Assembly (NCBI GenBank): GCA_903911925.1
Contig: CAIWFH010000146.1
Span: 1 to 64,000, forward strand
DNA from: an uncultured Acidobacteriaceae bacterium
GTDB lineage: Bacteria; Acidobacteriota; Terriglobia; Terriglobales; Acidobacteriaceae
DNA: 64,000 nucleotides
Reading direction: 5' to 3'
Below the pieces are notes generated by a model that saw only the letters and a program-made list of their open reading frames with translations, was not told where the DNA came from and did no database searches. Made by a program: the position numbers and the translations under genes. This document shows positions 35,957 to 44,895 of this stretch, piece by piece (position 1 is the first letter of the stretch; each line of letters starts with the position of its first letter).

Positions 35957-36447
35957 TCGCCCGTACTTCGGCGCCTTCTTCTCTGTGGTTCAAAGCATTG
36001 CAGGCGGCATTTCTTGCAATCGCAGTCTCGTTCTCAATCGGCGCCACCGATGCCGGTTCGCGCTACACCAACCTGAACCACCGTCTGATGTGCACCTGCG
36101 GCTGTTCGGAGTTGCTGGGCGAATGCAACCACGTGGGCTGCCAATCGTCCGGACAGGAACTGGCCGAACTCAGCACCGGCATCTCCAACGGAAAAAGCGA
36201 CCAGCAGATCTTTGATTCGTTTGCCGCCAAGTACGGAGCCACCGTGCTGGCCGCGCCCACTACGCACGGTTTTGACCTGGTGGCCTGGATTGCTCCCTTC
36301 GCCGTCTTCCTTGCCGCGCTGCTGGGCACCATCCTGCTGGTAAAGCGCTGGTCCGCAGGAAAGCTTGAAGTAGCGCCCGCCGGCCCGGTCAGCGAGGCCG
36401 TGCGCGAACAGATCCGCCGCGAAACTGACGGCGATGGAGGTTATTGA
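35953..36447 (+). CDS. ccmH: CcmH-family cytochrome c maturation protein, copy 2
   Basis: The 164-residue paralogue of the gene at 5515 has the same layout: N-terminal anchor, MCTCGCSELLGECNHVGC in the periplasm, helical part, C-terminal membrane helix (LVAWIAPFAVFLAALLG). The start appears to be a TTG overlapping the ccmF stop (TTGA), with GGGAGG upstream. All five cysteines are kept, supporting a shared thiol or metal role. Confidence 0.83.
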   Translation: MIARTSAPSSLWFKALQAAFLAIAVSFSIGATDAGSRYTNLNHRLMCTCGCSELLGECNHVGCQSSGQELAELSTGISNGKSDQQIFDSFAAKYGATVLAAPTTHGFDLVAWIAPFAVFLAALLGTILLVKRWSAGKLEVAPAGPVSEAVREQIRRETDGDGGY

Positions 36448-36450
36448 TCT

Positions 36451-36735
36451 ATGACTGAGACGCAAGGCCTGATAGTCGGCCTCATCCTCATGTTTGCCTT
36501 GTTCGTTTACACGTTCTGGCCTGAGAATGCTTTTGCCAGCCAGCGCGAAAAGTCGCGCCTGGATTACCTGCTTGAACGCAAGGACCAGCTCTACGAGAAT
36601 CTTCGCGACCTGAACTTCGAATTCCGCGCCGGCAAATACCCCGACGAGGATTACCAAGTGCAGCGCGCGGTGCTGGAAAACGAAGCCATGATCCTGATGG
36701 AAGAGATCACAACCTTGCAGCAGATCCGGAATTGA
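36451..36735 (+). CDS. CcmI-like small membrane protein, copy 2
   Basis: The 94-residue paralogue of the gene at 6022 has one membrane helix followed by the same charged helix (LYENLRDLNFEFRAGKYPDE). It starts three bases after ccmH. The region just after the membrane helix (ENAFASQREKSRLDYLLERK) is nearly the same in both copies, so this part is probably the functional core. Confidence 0.75.
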   Translation: MTETQGLIVGLILMFALFVYTFWPENAFASQREKSRLDYLLERKDQLYENLRDLNFEFRAGKYPDEDYQVQRAVLENEAMILMEEITTLQQIRN

Positions 36736-36825
36736 ATCAAGCAACCCCTGCCCAATTCGCCGTTTTGAACGGGCACGGCTCTACAACTTGCGAAGAAACT
36801 CATCCGGAGTTGCACGAAGTGTCAG

Positions 36826-36879
36826 GGCACGACTTCAGTCGTGCCGCAAGTGCCCAAATAACATCGCGGGCTTTAGCCC
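36826..36879. repeat. REP-like palindromic element
   Basis: In the 291-base gap before the carboxypeptidase-regulatory-like gene, GGCACGACT (36826-36834) and AGTCGTGCC (36837-36845) pair perfectly around two bases, and a second small hairpin GGGCT-TT-AGCCC lies at 36868-36879. Paired hairpins of this type are typical of dispersed extragenic palindromes. I recall similar sequences in acidobacterial genomes, but that is not checked here. No gene is seen in the rest of the gap. Confidence 0.6.
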
Positions 36880-37026
36880 CTGCGGAAAAGTCGCGCGCGA
36901 TTCGAACTTCACTAACGCCCCAGGGCTCACTACGCAAGGCTGCACGGTCTCGTAACTGAAGAACGCGAAGACCGGAGCTTTTGCTCTCAATCAACCCATG
37001 CAGTACCCACAAAATAGGATGCTTTG

Positions 37027-38370
37027 ATGATGATGAAGTGGCCGACGTATCTTCTTCGCTCTGCTTTTTTGAGCCTGTTCGTTTCCGGCATGGTGGCTCA
37101 CTCCGCGACCATCACCGGAACAGTCACCAACAAGACCAACAACAAGCCATCGGTGGGCGATAAGGTGGTTCTGGTAGACGTGCAGGCCGGCATGGCCGAC
37201 GCCGCCACCACCACAACCGACGCCAAAGGACACTATTCGCTTCAGTCGCCCGGTGGAGGCGCCTATCTGGTCCGGGTCAATCACCAGGGCGGCACCTATT
37301 TCATCGGCGCGCCGCAGGGAGGCGGATCGGGCGATGTCTCGGTCTACGATGTTGCCGCAAAACTGGACAACGTGGGGATCGATGCGGACATGATTCTCTC
37401 AGAGGGCGCCGGGGGCACGCTGCGGGTGCAGGAGCGCTACCTGGTGCGCAACCGGAGCCTGCCGCCCAGGGCGCTGTTCAGCAGCAACACGTTTGAGTTT
37501 GTGCTTCCGCCGGATGCGATTCTCGATGGCGCGTCGGCAACGCGGCCCGGTGGAATGGCCACCAACACGCGGCCGGTTCCGCTGTCGGCCAAGGGACATT
37601 ACACCATCAACATTCCCATTCAGCCCGACCAGGGCGAGAAGGAAACGCTCTTTGAGCTGCAATACCACGTGTCGTACAGCGGGAAATACACCTTCAATCC
37701 GCAGCCGCAGATGCCCACCGACAATTTGGTCGTTTATCTGCCCAAGGGCATGACCTTCTCCGCCGGCAAGGGGCCATCCTTTAGCCCCGCGCAGGAGGAC
37801 CCCAGAGTGCAGACATTTGTGGCCAAGGGCCTGCAGCCTGGCCAGGCAGTGTCGTTTGCCATTGGAGGCGAAGGCCAGATGCCGCGCGAGGCGCAGGGAG
37901 CCGGTCAGCAGCCGGGCGCAGGGATGGGCGGAGATGGCGGCACCGGCGATACTGCCAAGGGCCCGGGCGGTGGCCTCGGCGCCCCCATCGACACCCCCGA
38001 TCCGCTCAGCAAGTACAAGTGGTGGATACTGGCGGCCCTGGCGCTCCTGCTTGCGGCAGCCTCAGCCTTCCTGTTGCGCCGGCAAAGCGCGTTAACCGCG
38101 GGTGCGCCGTTGCATGGGGTCGATACACCGGCCTACGAGCCCAGAACGATTCCTCCCCCAGATCGCGGAACAACGCCTGTCGCCAATTACTCTGCGCCGC
38201 CGGTCTATTCCGCCCAGCCCGTCGGCAACCAAACGTTGATGAACATTCTCAGGGATGAATTGTTCGCGATTGAAAGCGAGAAGATCAACGGCACCATCTC
38301 CCCGGCTGAGTACGCCGAAGTAAAAACGGGCCTGGAGGCGGTTCTGAAGAGGGCGCTGAAAAAGAAATAG
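37027..38370 (+). CDS. Secreted carboxypeptidase-regulatory-like protein with C-terminal anchor, copy 2
   Basis: The 447-residue paralogue of the gene at 6564 has a signal peptide, a regulatory-like beta domain (ITGTVTNKTNNKPSVGDKV), a Gly-rich stretch near residue 300, a membrane helix after KYKWW, a Pro-rich loop and the same C-terminal helix (LFAIESEKINGTISPAEYAE). Three ATG codons stand in a row from 37027; AGGA precedes them. That both ccm cassettes carry this gene argues for a part in cytochrome maturation or the envelope process it serves, although it is not part of the described Ccm machinery. Confidence 0.8.
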   Translation: MMMKWPTYLLRSAFLSLFVSGMVAHSATITGTVTNKTNNKPSVGDKVVLVDVQAGMADAATTTTDAKGHYSLQSPGGGAYLVRVNHQGGTYFIGAPQGGGSGDVSVYDVAAKLDNVGIDADMILSEGAGGTLRVQERYLVRNRSLPPRALFSSNTFEFVLPPDAILDGASATRPGGMATNTRPVPLSAKGHYTINIPIQPDQGEKETLFELQYHVSYSGKYTFNPQPQMPTDNLVVYLPKGMTFSAGKGPSFSPAQEDPRVQTFVAKGLQPGQAVSFAIGGEGQMPREAQGAGQQPGAGMGGDGGTGDTAKGPGGGLGAPIDTPDPLSKYKWWILAALALLLAAASAFLLRRQSALTAGAPLHGVDTPAYEPRTIPPPDRGTTPVANYSAPPVYSAQPVGNQTLMNILRDELFAIESEKINGTISPAEYAEVKTGLEAVLKRALKKK

Positions 38371-38406
38371 CAAATCGCTTTGCAGTGCGATTCCGTCCAG
38401 TCTGTC

Positions 38407-40725
38407 TCAATAGAGAAGCAGGCTGGGCGGAATTATCTTCTGAAGCAAATCCAGGCCGAATGACCGTTCTGCCGCTGGGTGCGGTTTGCAGTGCAGCCTT
38501 GACTGCGCGGGCGCGGCGTAGGATCGGGTAACATGCAGCCGGTCCATCACAACGTACCGGGTGCGCAGGCCGCCGATGCTTTGCGGCAGCTGGGCAGGCA
38601 AGTTTCTGCGATCCACGAAAATCACAAGAGCAGCATCGCGCGGGTTGTCCAGGCTCTGACCCACGCCAATGCCAAAGAAGCCGGGATTCTGTTTCATCAG
38701 CGTCGATGCGTTTTGCTGCTTCACGACAGCCGCTGCATTGAAGACGCCGGCAGACAGAGTTTGCAGGGCAGCTGTGTTGGCCAGGGGCGCGGCCCCGAGT
38801 GCCACAGCCTGGCTGCTCGTGGCAACAACCACAGTGCGCACGCCGCCCACGGTCGCCAGAACATTTGCGGTCTCATTCTCGTCCACGTAAACAATCACCG
38901 CTGCCTCGCCTGGATGATCGCTGCTCTTGCCCGCAGCCACGCCTAAAATACCGGGCGAGGCTTTTAGCAGCGCGCGAGCCGGTTCAACCGCCTGCTGGGC
39001 GCGCACAATCTCCGCATCGGCAAGCGAGCGGCCCTGCGCGGCCGCTACCGTGCCGTCGCCATAATTCAGGCAGCTCACTTGGTGATCTTGCGTTCCTACA
39101 AATGTATAAGTAACGCCGCTGCCAACCTGCGAATCCAATTCGTTCAGCACTTCGGTTGCCGGGCTTGCAATCGCTTGGCTCACTCCCGCGGTGTCGATTC
39201 CGCCGGCGAAGTAAAGCCCCACCGGTTCGGCATTGCCGCTGTCCAACAGCAGCGCGCCCGAGTCGCCTGCATCGCTGAAACCATCGCCGCTGATTGCAAT
39301 TTGATTTGTAAAAGTCTTGCTCAGATACGGTACAGTCTCAGCGCAATCCTGGTAGTAGTCCACATTCACGTCAAAATCCAGCGCTGAGATGCTGGCGCAG
39401 GTCTCGCCCGTCGTTCGTCCGCTCTTGGCTACCTTGAGTTGCAACGCCGCGGATTCGCCCCGGCCGCCGGTGGAAGAGATGCCGGGCGGCGCGGCGGCAA
39501 GCGTGCCGTCAGGCTGCCGGGCACCCATCTCCAGAATGCTACCCGACTGATCCACCGCGTCCGATGCGACCTGCGCGATTGCCGCATCAACGTTGGTCGA
39601 GCTTGATTTCAGCGCCGGCCAGCCGCTCAATGTGGCCACGGGCGCCGGTCCCGAGCCTTCCTGGCTAGGTTTGCAGTTGTTGTCGATCAGACCCGGCTGA
39701 ATAATCGCATCGCCCACGCCTGCATGATCGCTGCGGGCCAGCACGTGATTGTTGCTGAGCAGGTATTTCTTGTTGTCGGAGCCTTTCAGCAGCGACCCAA
39801 GCGTTCCGCTGCAACAGTCCACAATCTGATTCCTCGCCAGATCGTAGTCATTGTTGTTGCCGCCTGAACTGCCCAGTTGCACTGAACCGGCTTGTTGCGC
39901 CTGGTGCGTCGCCGGATTGCTCGAGACGCCCGCGGTATTCAAAAGAATCCGCATGGATGTTTTTGAAGATGTGCTGCCCGCTCTTGCAACAACATAAGTC
40001 GCGCTGGTGGCCGAAATCACAGCGGGGGCTGCATAGTTCACCGTGCAAGCGGTGAAGGCCTGGCTGTTGCGCCTGCAACTGGTTTCGCCCAGCGTTCCAA
40101 GACCCGCGCCCGTTCCAGCAGGTGAACCAGCCACCTCGAAACGAATGTTCGTATCGCCGCCGGCTTCAGACACGAATCCCGTAATGCTCACGCTTCCGTT
40201 CGCACCAAGCGCCACATTCTCAGGCGTCAAGGGCTGAAGAAATCCAGGTGTGACCTTGAGGATTGAAGTGGCGCGAATGCTGGAGTCGGAGTCCAACGTT
40301 GCGGTAACTTCAACCTGCACGCTGTCTTCGGTGAGGAAACTGGGCGGTGTATATTGGCCGGTTTCTGAAATGGCTCCGGGGCCGCTGGTGGCGTCGCCGC
40401 CGGCCACCGACCAGTTCACCGGGGCCGCGCCTCCACCCGAGAGCGTCGCACTGAACTGCTCCACAGCACTGCCTTTTGCATCGACGGAATTGCAGCCAGT
40501 GCAGTTGGTGTCGATCACGGCATCCATTGCGCGTAAATCGCCCGAAGCAGATCCGAGCGTGACTGAAAATGTGGAGTTGGAGGAACTGCCGACGCCGATC
40601 CTATGCCCGCAGCCGGAGAGGACTCCAAAAGCCGGGACCAGCAAAATTGCGCAAACGCGAAGCAGCACATTGCGCTGGTGCTCAGTTCGAGCGCGGGGGA
40701 GATATCTTTCAGTCCCGATTTGCAT
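38407..40725 (-). CDS. Trypsin-fold lipoprotein protease with C-terminal repeats
   Basis: The 772-residue protein has a lipoprotein signal with lipobox LSGC (Cys39), then two Ig-like or Big-type regions to about residue 290. The trypsin-fold domain has a plausible triad: His327 in LSNNHVL, Asp380 in NVDAAIAQ and Ser489 in AGDSGALLL. The LSNNHV form recalls NAL1-like serine proteases. The C-terminal 200 residues contain two related segments (GILGVAAGKSSDHPGEAAVI and GFFGIGVGQSLDNPRDAALV) whose role I do not know. ATG 40725 is chosen; a TTG at 40737 is possible. It would be anchored to the outer membrane or exported. It stands alone between the ccm cassette and the secretin. Confidence 0.8.
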   Translation of the reverse strand: MQIGTERYLPRARTEHQRNVLLRVCAILLVPAFGVLSGCGHRIGVGSSSNSTFSVTLGSASGDLRAMDAVIDTNCTGCNSVDAKGSAVEQFSATLSGGGAAPVNWSVAGGDATSGPGAISETGQYTPPSFLTEDSVQVEVTATLDSDSSIRATSILKVTPGFLQPLTPENVALGANGSVSITGFVSEAGGDTNIRFEVAGSPAGTGAGLGTLGETSCRRNSQAFTACTVNYAAPAVISATSATYVVARAGSTSSKTSMRILLNTAGVSSNPATHQAQQAGSVQLGSSGGNNNDYDLARNQIVDCCSGTLGSLLKGSDNKKYLLSNNHVLARSDHAGVGDAIIQPGLIDNNCKPSQEGSGPAPVATLSGWPALKSSSTNVDAAIAQVASDAVDQSGSILEMGARQPDGTLAAAPPGISSTGGRGESAALQLKVAKSGRTTGETCASISALDFDVNVDYYQDCAETVPYLSKTFTNQIAISGDGFSDAGDSGALLLDSGNAEPVGLYFAGGIDTAGVSQAIASPATEVLNELDSQVGSGVTYTFVGTQDHQVSCLNYGDGTVAAAQGRSLADAEIVRAQQAVEPARALLKASPGILGVAAGKSSDHPGEAAVIVYVDENETANVLATVGGVRTVVVATSSQAVALGAAPLANTAALQTLSAGVFNAAAVVKQQNASTLMKQNPGFFGIGVGQSLDNPRDAALVIFVDRRNLPAQLPQSIGGLRTRYVVMDRLHVTRSYAAPAQSRLHCKPHPAAERSFGLDLLQKIIPPSLLLY

Positions 40726-41155
40726 GGCTTGCAGCAAGTCTTTTCCGTGCTTTCAACTCTGGGTTGTGAACCGAATGGCCGAAGTCTCCGGGAAGCCCGT
40801 GGACTGGTCGCGTCAGGCCTTTTGCGGACCATTTTGCCTGGGGAAAGGCAGCTTTTGCAGGGGGGATACAGGCCAGCCCTGTTTTGAGTCTGGCCTGCAA
40901 AAAATCCCCTCGCAGTTCCAGATGCTTGCACAAGCTCGGGTTGAAAGTATTTGCATTCGAGCAAAGAGGGCGCTTCTATTTTTTGTGGCGCTAAATCGCA
41001 CGTCAGGCGACACTTGGAGCGGCGAGAGCCGGGCAGAGCTTTTCATCATCGCCTGCGATTTATACGGCGCGGATTGACCTTCCGCAATGACTAAGCAAAA
41101 TACTGAACGTAGATTCTCTCAATAAGGGTTTACGCGCCATTGCGTACGAGGCGAC
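40726..41155. other. Divergent promoter region, no gene
   Basis: These 430 bases separate the divergent protease and secretin genes. Open frames here have no start signal or family likeness. A TTGACC at about 41075 could be a -35 for the secretin, but no good -10 follows at the right distance. Nothing else is seen. Confidence 0.4.
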
Positions 41156-43429
41156 ATGATACGACTACGACTCTTGCTCTGTGTGATTCTCGCTGGGACC
41201 ATTGTGGCCCCGCTGTGTGCCGAAAGTCCCGAGTCCGCATTCAAGGCCGGTGAACGAGCGGAAAGACAGAACGATCTCGATTCCGCGTTCCAGGCATACA
41301 AGAGAGCGTATCTGGCCAAGCCAAACGATCCAAAGTACACAGCGGCTTACCTCAAAACGCGCCTATTCGCCGCGACGACGCACATCCGGACCGGCCAGTC
41401 GCTGGACGATGAGGGCAAGTTGCAGGAAGCAATGGCGGAATTCCGTCTTGCCGCGCAGATCGACCCCACCAATTTCGAGGCTCTGGGGCAGGTTCGGCGC
41501 GTTGCAGATCAGATTCAAAAGCAAATCAGGGAGAAGGAGATTGCGGCCCTGCCAAAACCGACGCCCTCCGCGTTGGAAGCCGACGCCAAAAGCGCGGCCG
41601 GCCCGGTTGCGCTGGACCTGAAGTCCGATGTACCCGTCTCGATTCACATGACGGCGAACGCCGACGTGATTTACAAGTCCATCGCCAAACTCGCCGGGTT
41701 CAATGTCCTGTTCGATCCGGACTACAAGCCGCAAAAAGTTACCTTTGAATTGAAGGATGTCAGCCTGCGCGATGCCCTCAGCATGATCGCCATGCAGTCC
41801 AAAACATTCTGGCGCCCGCTTTCTTCCAACACCATCATGGTCTCTTCCGACAGCGGCGCGAGGCGCAAGGACCTGGAACAGAGCGTCATGAAGACGTTCT
41901 ACCTGAAGAACGCGGCCACCCCTGCCGACTTGCAGCAAGCTGCGGGAACTCTCAAGGGCATTCTCGATATCAGCCATATCCAGGTCACTCCTGAACTGCG
42001 CTCGCTCACTTTGCGCGGCACTCCTGACCAGATGGTGATGGCGCAAAAACTGCTGGGCGACATCGACAAGCCGAAGTCCGAAGTGATGATCGACGTCGTG
42101 GTCATGGAAGTGAGCCGCGGCAGGCTGCAGACTCTCGGCACGGTTCCTCCCACTACTGTCAGCGTTGCGCTGGCGCCGGGCGGGGCGACTGCCGGGGGAA
42201 CATCGGGTTCGTCAGGTTCCGGACTCAATTTGAATTCGTTCGCTGGCATTACAGCCGGCGACATCTCCGTTTCCGTCCCTGGGGCCAGTTTCACGGCACT
42301 CGCGTCCGACAGCAACTCAAAGGTCCTGCAACGGCCTCAGATTCGCGCCATGGATAGCGAGAAGGCCTCGCTCAAGATCGGCGATCGCATTCCGATTGCC
42401 ACCGGGTCGTATCAGAGCGGCATCACTTCAGGCGTCAACACGCAGTTTCAGTACATTGACGTCGGCGTAAACATCGACATTACGCCTTACGTCCATGGAA
42501 ACAACGAAGTCACCCTCAAGATGTCTCTTGAAGTCTCGTCCGTTACAGGCGAACAGACCGTTGACGGCGTCACCGAACCGACCATCGGACAGCGGCGCAT
42601 CGAGCATGAGGCGCGGCTGGCCGACGGCGAGGTCAACCTGATCGGCGGAATCCTCGAAGATACTGAGAGCAAGTCGTTGAGCGGTTATCCGTTGCTGATG
42701 AAGATCCCCATCTTGAAGTATCTGTTCGGCCAGGAAGCCAGGAACCGCGCACAGTCCGAGATTGTCTTCGCGATCATCCCTCACATTCTTCGCTCGACTG
42801 AGGTAACCGACGAAAACCTGAAAATGGTCGATCTCGGCTCGGCAAGTTCAATCACCTACCGCAAAGCAGAGTTGAAGGCCGAACCAGCGCCGACGGCGCC
42901 AAACGCCCCTGCGCAACCCTCCGCAGAGAAGCCCGGCGTCACGCCTGCTGCCCCGGTCACCAAATCATCTGTCAAGTCGGTAACCACGCCACAGGCGTTT
43001 TCGCCGGCAATCAAATCCCTGGGGAGTTCCCCGTTCTTGTCGACGGCCACCGCGGCCCTCAATTCCGCTGTTGCCGCAGCGTGTTTGCCATGGCCGGCTC
43101 CCAGCGCCAGTTCTCATCCCACTCCGCCAATAACGCCGCGCCCGCCGATCATCGCAGCTGCCCAACCGGCGATGGCCTCCGGCAGTTCAGGAGTGGAGCA
43201 GGTGATGGCACCGCCGCAGATTAATGACTCGGTTCAGTCGCTGACGGGTTCCCCCTTCCTTTCGCCCGCCGCAGCCCCGCTCAAATCTCTTGGGGCCGCC
43301 GCCGTGCAGCCAACATCCGGAACCAGGTCGCAGGTCAAGCAGGCATTGACGATGCCCCCCGTTTCCGTCGCCGTCTACGAGTCCCCGACCAAGCCTGCGT
43401 TTGAGGCACTTGCAAATCCCGGCAACTGA
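41156..43429 (+). CDS. Secretin (GspD/PilQ family) with N-terminal TPR, orphan
   Basis: This encodes an outer-membrane secretin of 757 residues. A signal peptide (to about residue 22) is followed by TPR-like helices (about 25-130), an N-terminal secretin ring domain (PVSIHMTANADVIYKSIAKL, about 160-225), a ring-building N1-like domain and the secretin core (about 310-550) with the VPIPLLG-equivalent SGYPLLMKIPILKYLFG at about residue 503. The C-terminal 180 residues are Pro/Ala-rich and contain two similar segments (SLGSSPFLSTATAALNS, SLTGSPFLSPAAAPLKS). GAGG precedes the ATG. No pilus or type II secretion genes are adjacent, so its partner machine lies elsewhere. Confidence 0.9.
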   Translation: MIRLRLLLCVILAGTIVAPLCAESPESAFKAGERAERQNDLDSAFQAYKRAYLAKPNDPKYTAAYLKTRLFAATTHIRTGQSLDDEGKLQEAMAEFRLAAQIDPTNFEALGQVRRVADQIQKQIREKEIAALPKPTPSALEADAKSAAGPVALDLKSDVPVSIHMTANADVIYKSIAKLAGFNVLFDPDYKPQKVTFELKDVSLRDALSMIAMQSKTFWRPLSSNTIMVSSDSGARRKDLEQSVMKTFYLKNAATPADLQQAAGTLKGILDISHIQVTPELRSLTLRGTPDQMVMAQKLLGDIDKPKSEVMIDVVVMEVSRGRLQTLGTVPPTTVSVALAPGGATAGGTSGSSGSGLNLNSFAGITAGDISVSVPGASFTALASDSNSKVLQRPQIRAMDSEKASLKIGDRIPIATGSYQSGITSGVNTQFQYIDVGVNIDITPYVHGNNEVTLKMSLEVSSVTGEQTVDGVTEPTIGQRRIEHEARLADGEVNLIGGILEDTESKSLSGYPLLMKIPILKYLFGQEARNRAQSEIVFAIIPHILRSTEVTDENLKMVDLGSASSITYRKAELKAEPAPTAPNAPAQPSAEKPGVTPAAPVTKSSVKSVTTPQAFSPAIKSLGSSPFLSTATAALNSAVAAACLPWPAPSASSHPTPPITPRPPIIAAAQPAMASGSSGVEQVMAPPQINDSVQSLTGSPFLSPAAAPLKSLGAAAVQPTSGTRSQVKQALTMPPVSVAVYESPTKPAFEALANPGN

Positions 43430-43989
43430 TGCGCGCAAAGGGCATGGGAAGCGATAGCGTGGAAAAGAAAATCAACTCAGTTTCCAGCGGCTCAGGTACT
43501 GTAGAGACAACTCCCGCAGCACGCTCTTGCAGGTTATCCACTCAAGGCTTCCTCCCCGGCATTGATCCGCAGGAGAGCCAGAACAACGGCATCCAGAGGT
43601 CCTGCTGCGTGATCCTTACCAACTCATTTCCCCATCTCAAAAGGTATTGAGGACTCCGGCGCCTTTTCCGCTTTAGCCCCGATTCCCTTATCTTCTGCAA
43701 CCCATCTGTACCCTGTGACTTGGGTTCGCACCGCTTAAAGCTCGCCTTGCGTACACCGGACACAAATAGCAACCCACTCCATCATGAATTCGAAACCAGC
43801 CGAATAGCACGGTAAGGCGGACCCAGCGTGCCCATGCCGTGAAGCCTTCCGATTAAGCCTGCCCGAATTAGAGCAAAGCCAGTGACACGACCGCCTGAAA
43901 GGCATTGGGCCAGCTTTGGATTCCTTCTCCCAATGACGAAGACCCGCGGCCGGAGCCGCGAGTCTGAGAGTTGCGCCGACCTGGCGATG
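43430..43989. other. Gene-free convergent region with hairpin
   Basis: These 560 bases lie between the convergent secretin and STN-domain genes. No gene is seen. A hairpin at 43941-43964 pairs GACCCGCGGC with GCCGCGAGTC at nine of ten positions around CGGA; it lies just after the minus-strand gene and may end its transcript, though the T-run is missing. Confidence 0.45.
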
Positions 43990-44835
43990 CTACGGTTGCG
44001 GCTTTGCGGGCGCTGTCTGACTCTCAATCATCTGCCGCCGCTGCTCAAACAGCTGCTGCATGCTGGTGATTTTCTCTTCGGTGACTTTGTCCGGGGATTG
44101 GTTTTGAGAGGCGCTCGCAGGCGCTTCTGAAGCAGTCTGGGCTGGCGATTGGGCCGCATCCCCGGCCGGCGAGTTCTGAACGGAAGCCGCGGCGGGAGTT
44201 GCATTCGCCGCCGGACTGTCAATTGGGGCCGCCGGTGTCTCTTCCTGAGCCGGCGTATCCGACGTGCCGTCAGCCGATGAAGCATCGTCGCTGCCGTTGT
44301 TGCCGTTATAAACCGCCCTGCCGTTCTTCTGCGTCAGTGCCCAGGCGCGACGCGCAGGTGTGATCATAGCGCTCTTGTCGGCAAGAGTAGCCCCTGCCTT
44401 GTCCTTGTCCGAAGTGCGCGGGATAAGGAGCACAGCCGCAACCTTTTCCGGATCCGCGACGGAGGACTCGATCACATAGTTGAAGTCGGTGCCATTCAAA
44501 AGCGCGGTAAGCACCTGGCGCGCCGGTCCCGGTCCCAACACATCGAACGAGCGGCTTGCGCCAGCCCCTTCCGGAATATCGATCTGCACGCCGGTGCAGG
44601 CACGGATTGCAGTAAGAACGCTGCTCAAAGTGGAGTTATCCGCGGCGACCGTGAGTTGGTCGCCTTTGCATGTGACTTTGGGCGGATTGGGCGGTGCCTG
44701 GGCCATGACTTTGGGCAGTTCCGCTCCGGCCCCGCCCGGCGCAGAAACTGCCGGCTGCTGGCAGACGCAATAGGAAGCCGTGAGCGCCGCCAACAGGCCC
44801 GTATGCAGCAGCCGCACCGCGTTGTTGTTCGCCAT
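43990..44835 (-). CDS. Secreted STN-domain protein in the metal efflux cluster
   Basis: The 281-residue protein has a signal peptide (to about residue 26), a short Pro-rich part, an STN-like domain (about 53-120; VAADNSTLSSVLTAIRACTG then GPGPARQVLTALLNGTDFNY), and a long Ala/Ser/Pro/Asp-rich tail ending in a short helix. STN domains occur in secretins and TonB-dependent receptors, and here one stands alone in the periplasm. AGAGGTG precedes the ATG. It follows cusA by 60 bases and may be the last gene of that operon, or belong functionally with the secretin across the gap. Confidence 0.7.
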   Translation of the reverse strand: MANNNAVRLLHTGLLAALTASYCVCQQPAVSAPGGAGAELPKVMAQAPPNPPKVTCKGDQLTVAADNSTLSSVLTAIRACTGVQIDIPEGAGASRSFDVLGPGPARQVLTALLNGTDFNYVIESSVADPEKVAAVLLIPRTSDKDKAGATLADKSAMITPARRAWALTQKNGRAVYNGNNGSDDASSADGTSDTPAQEETPAAPIDSPAANATPAAASVQNSPAGDAAQSPAQTASEAPASASQNQSPDKVTEEKITSMQQLFEQRRQMIESQTAPAKPQP

Positions 44836-44895
44836 TGTTCACCTCTTCTTCTGCATCGTGCTTGAAGCCTGGTTGTGCGCATTTGCGCTTGCTTA

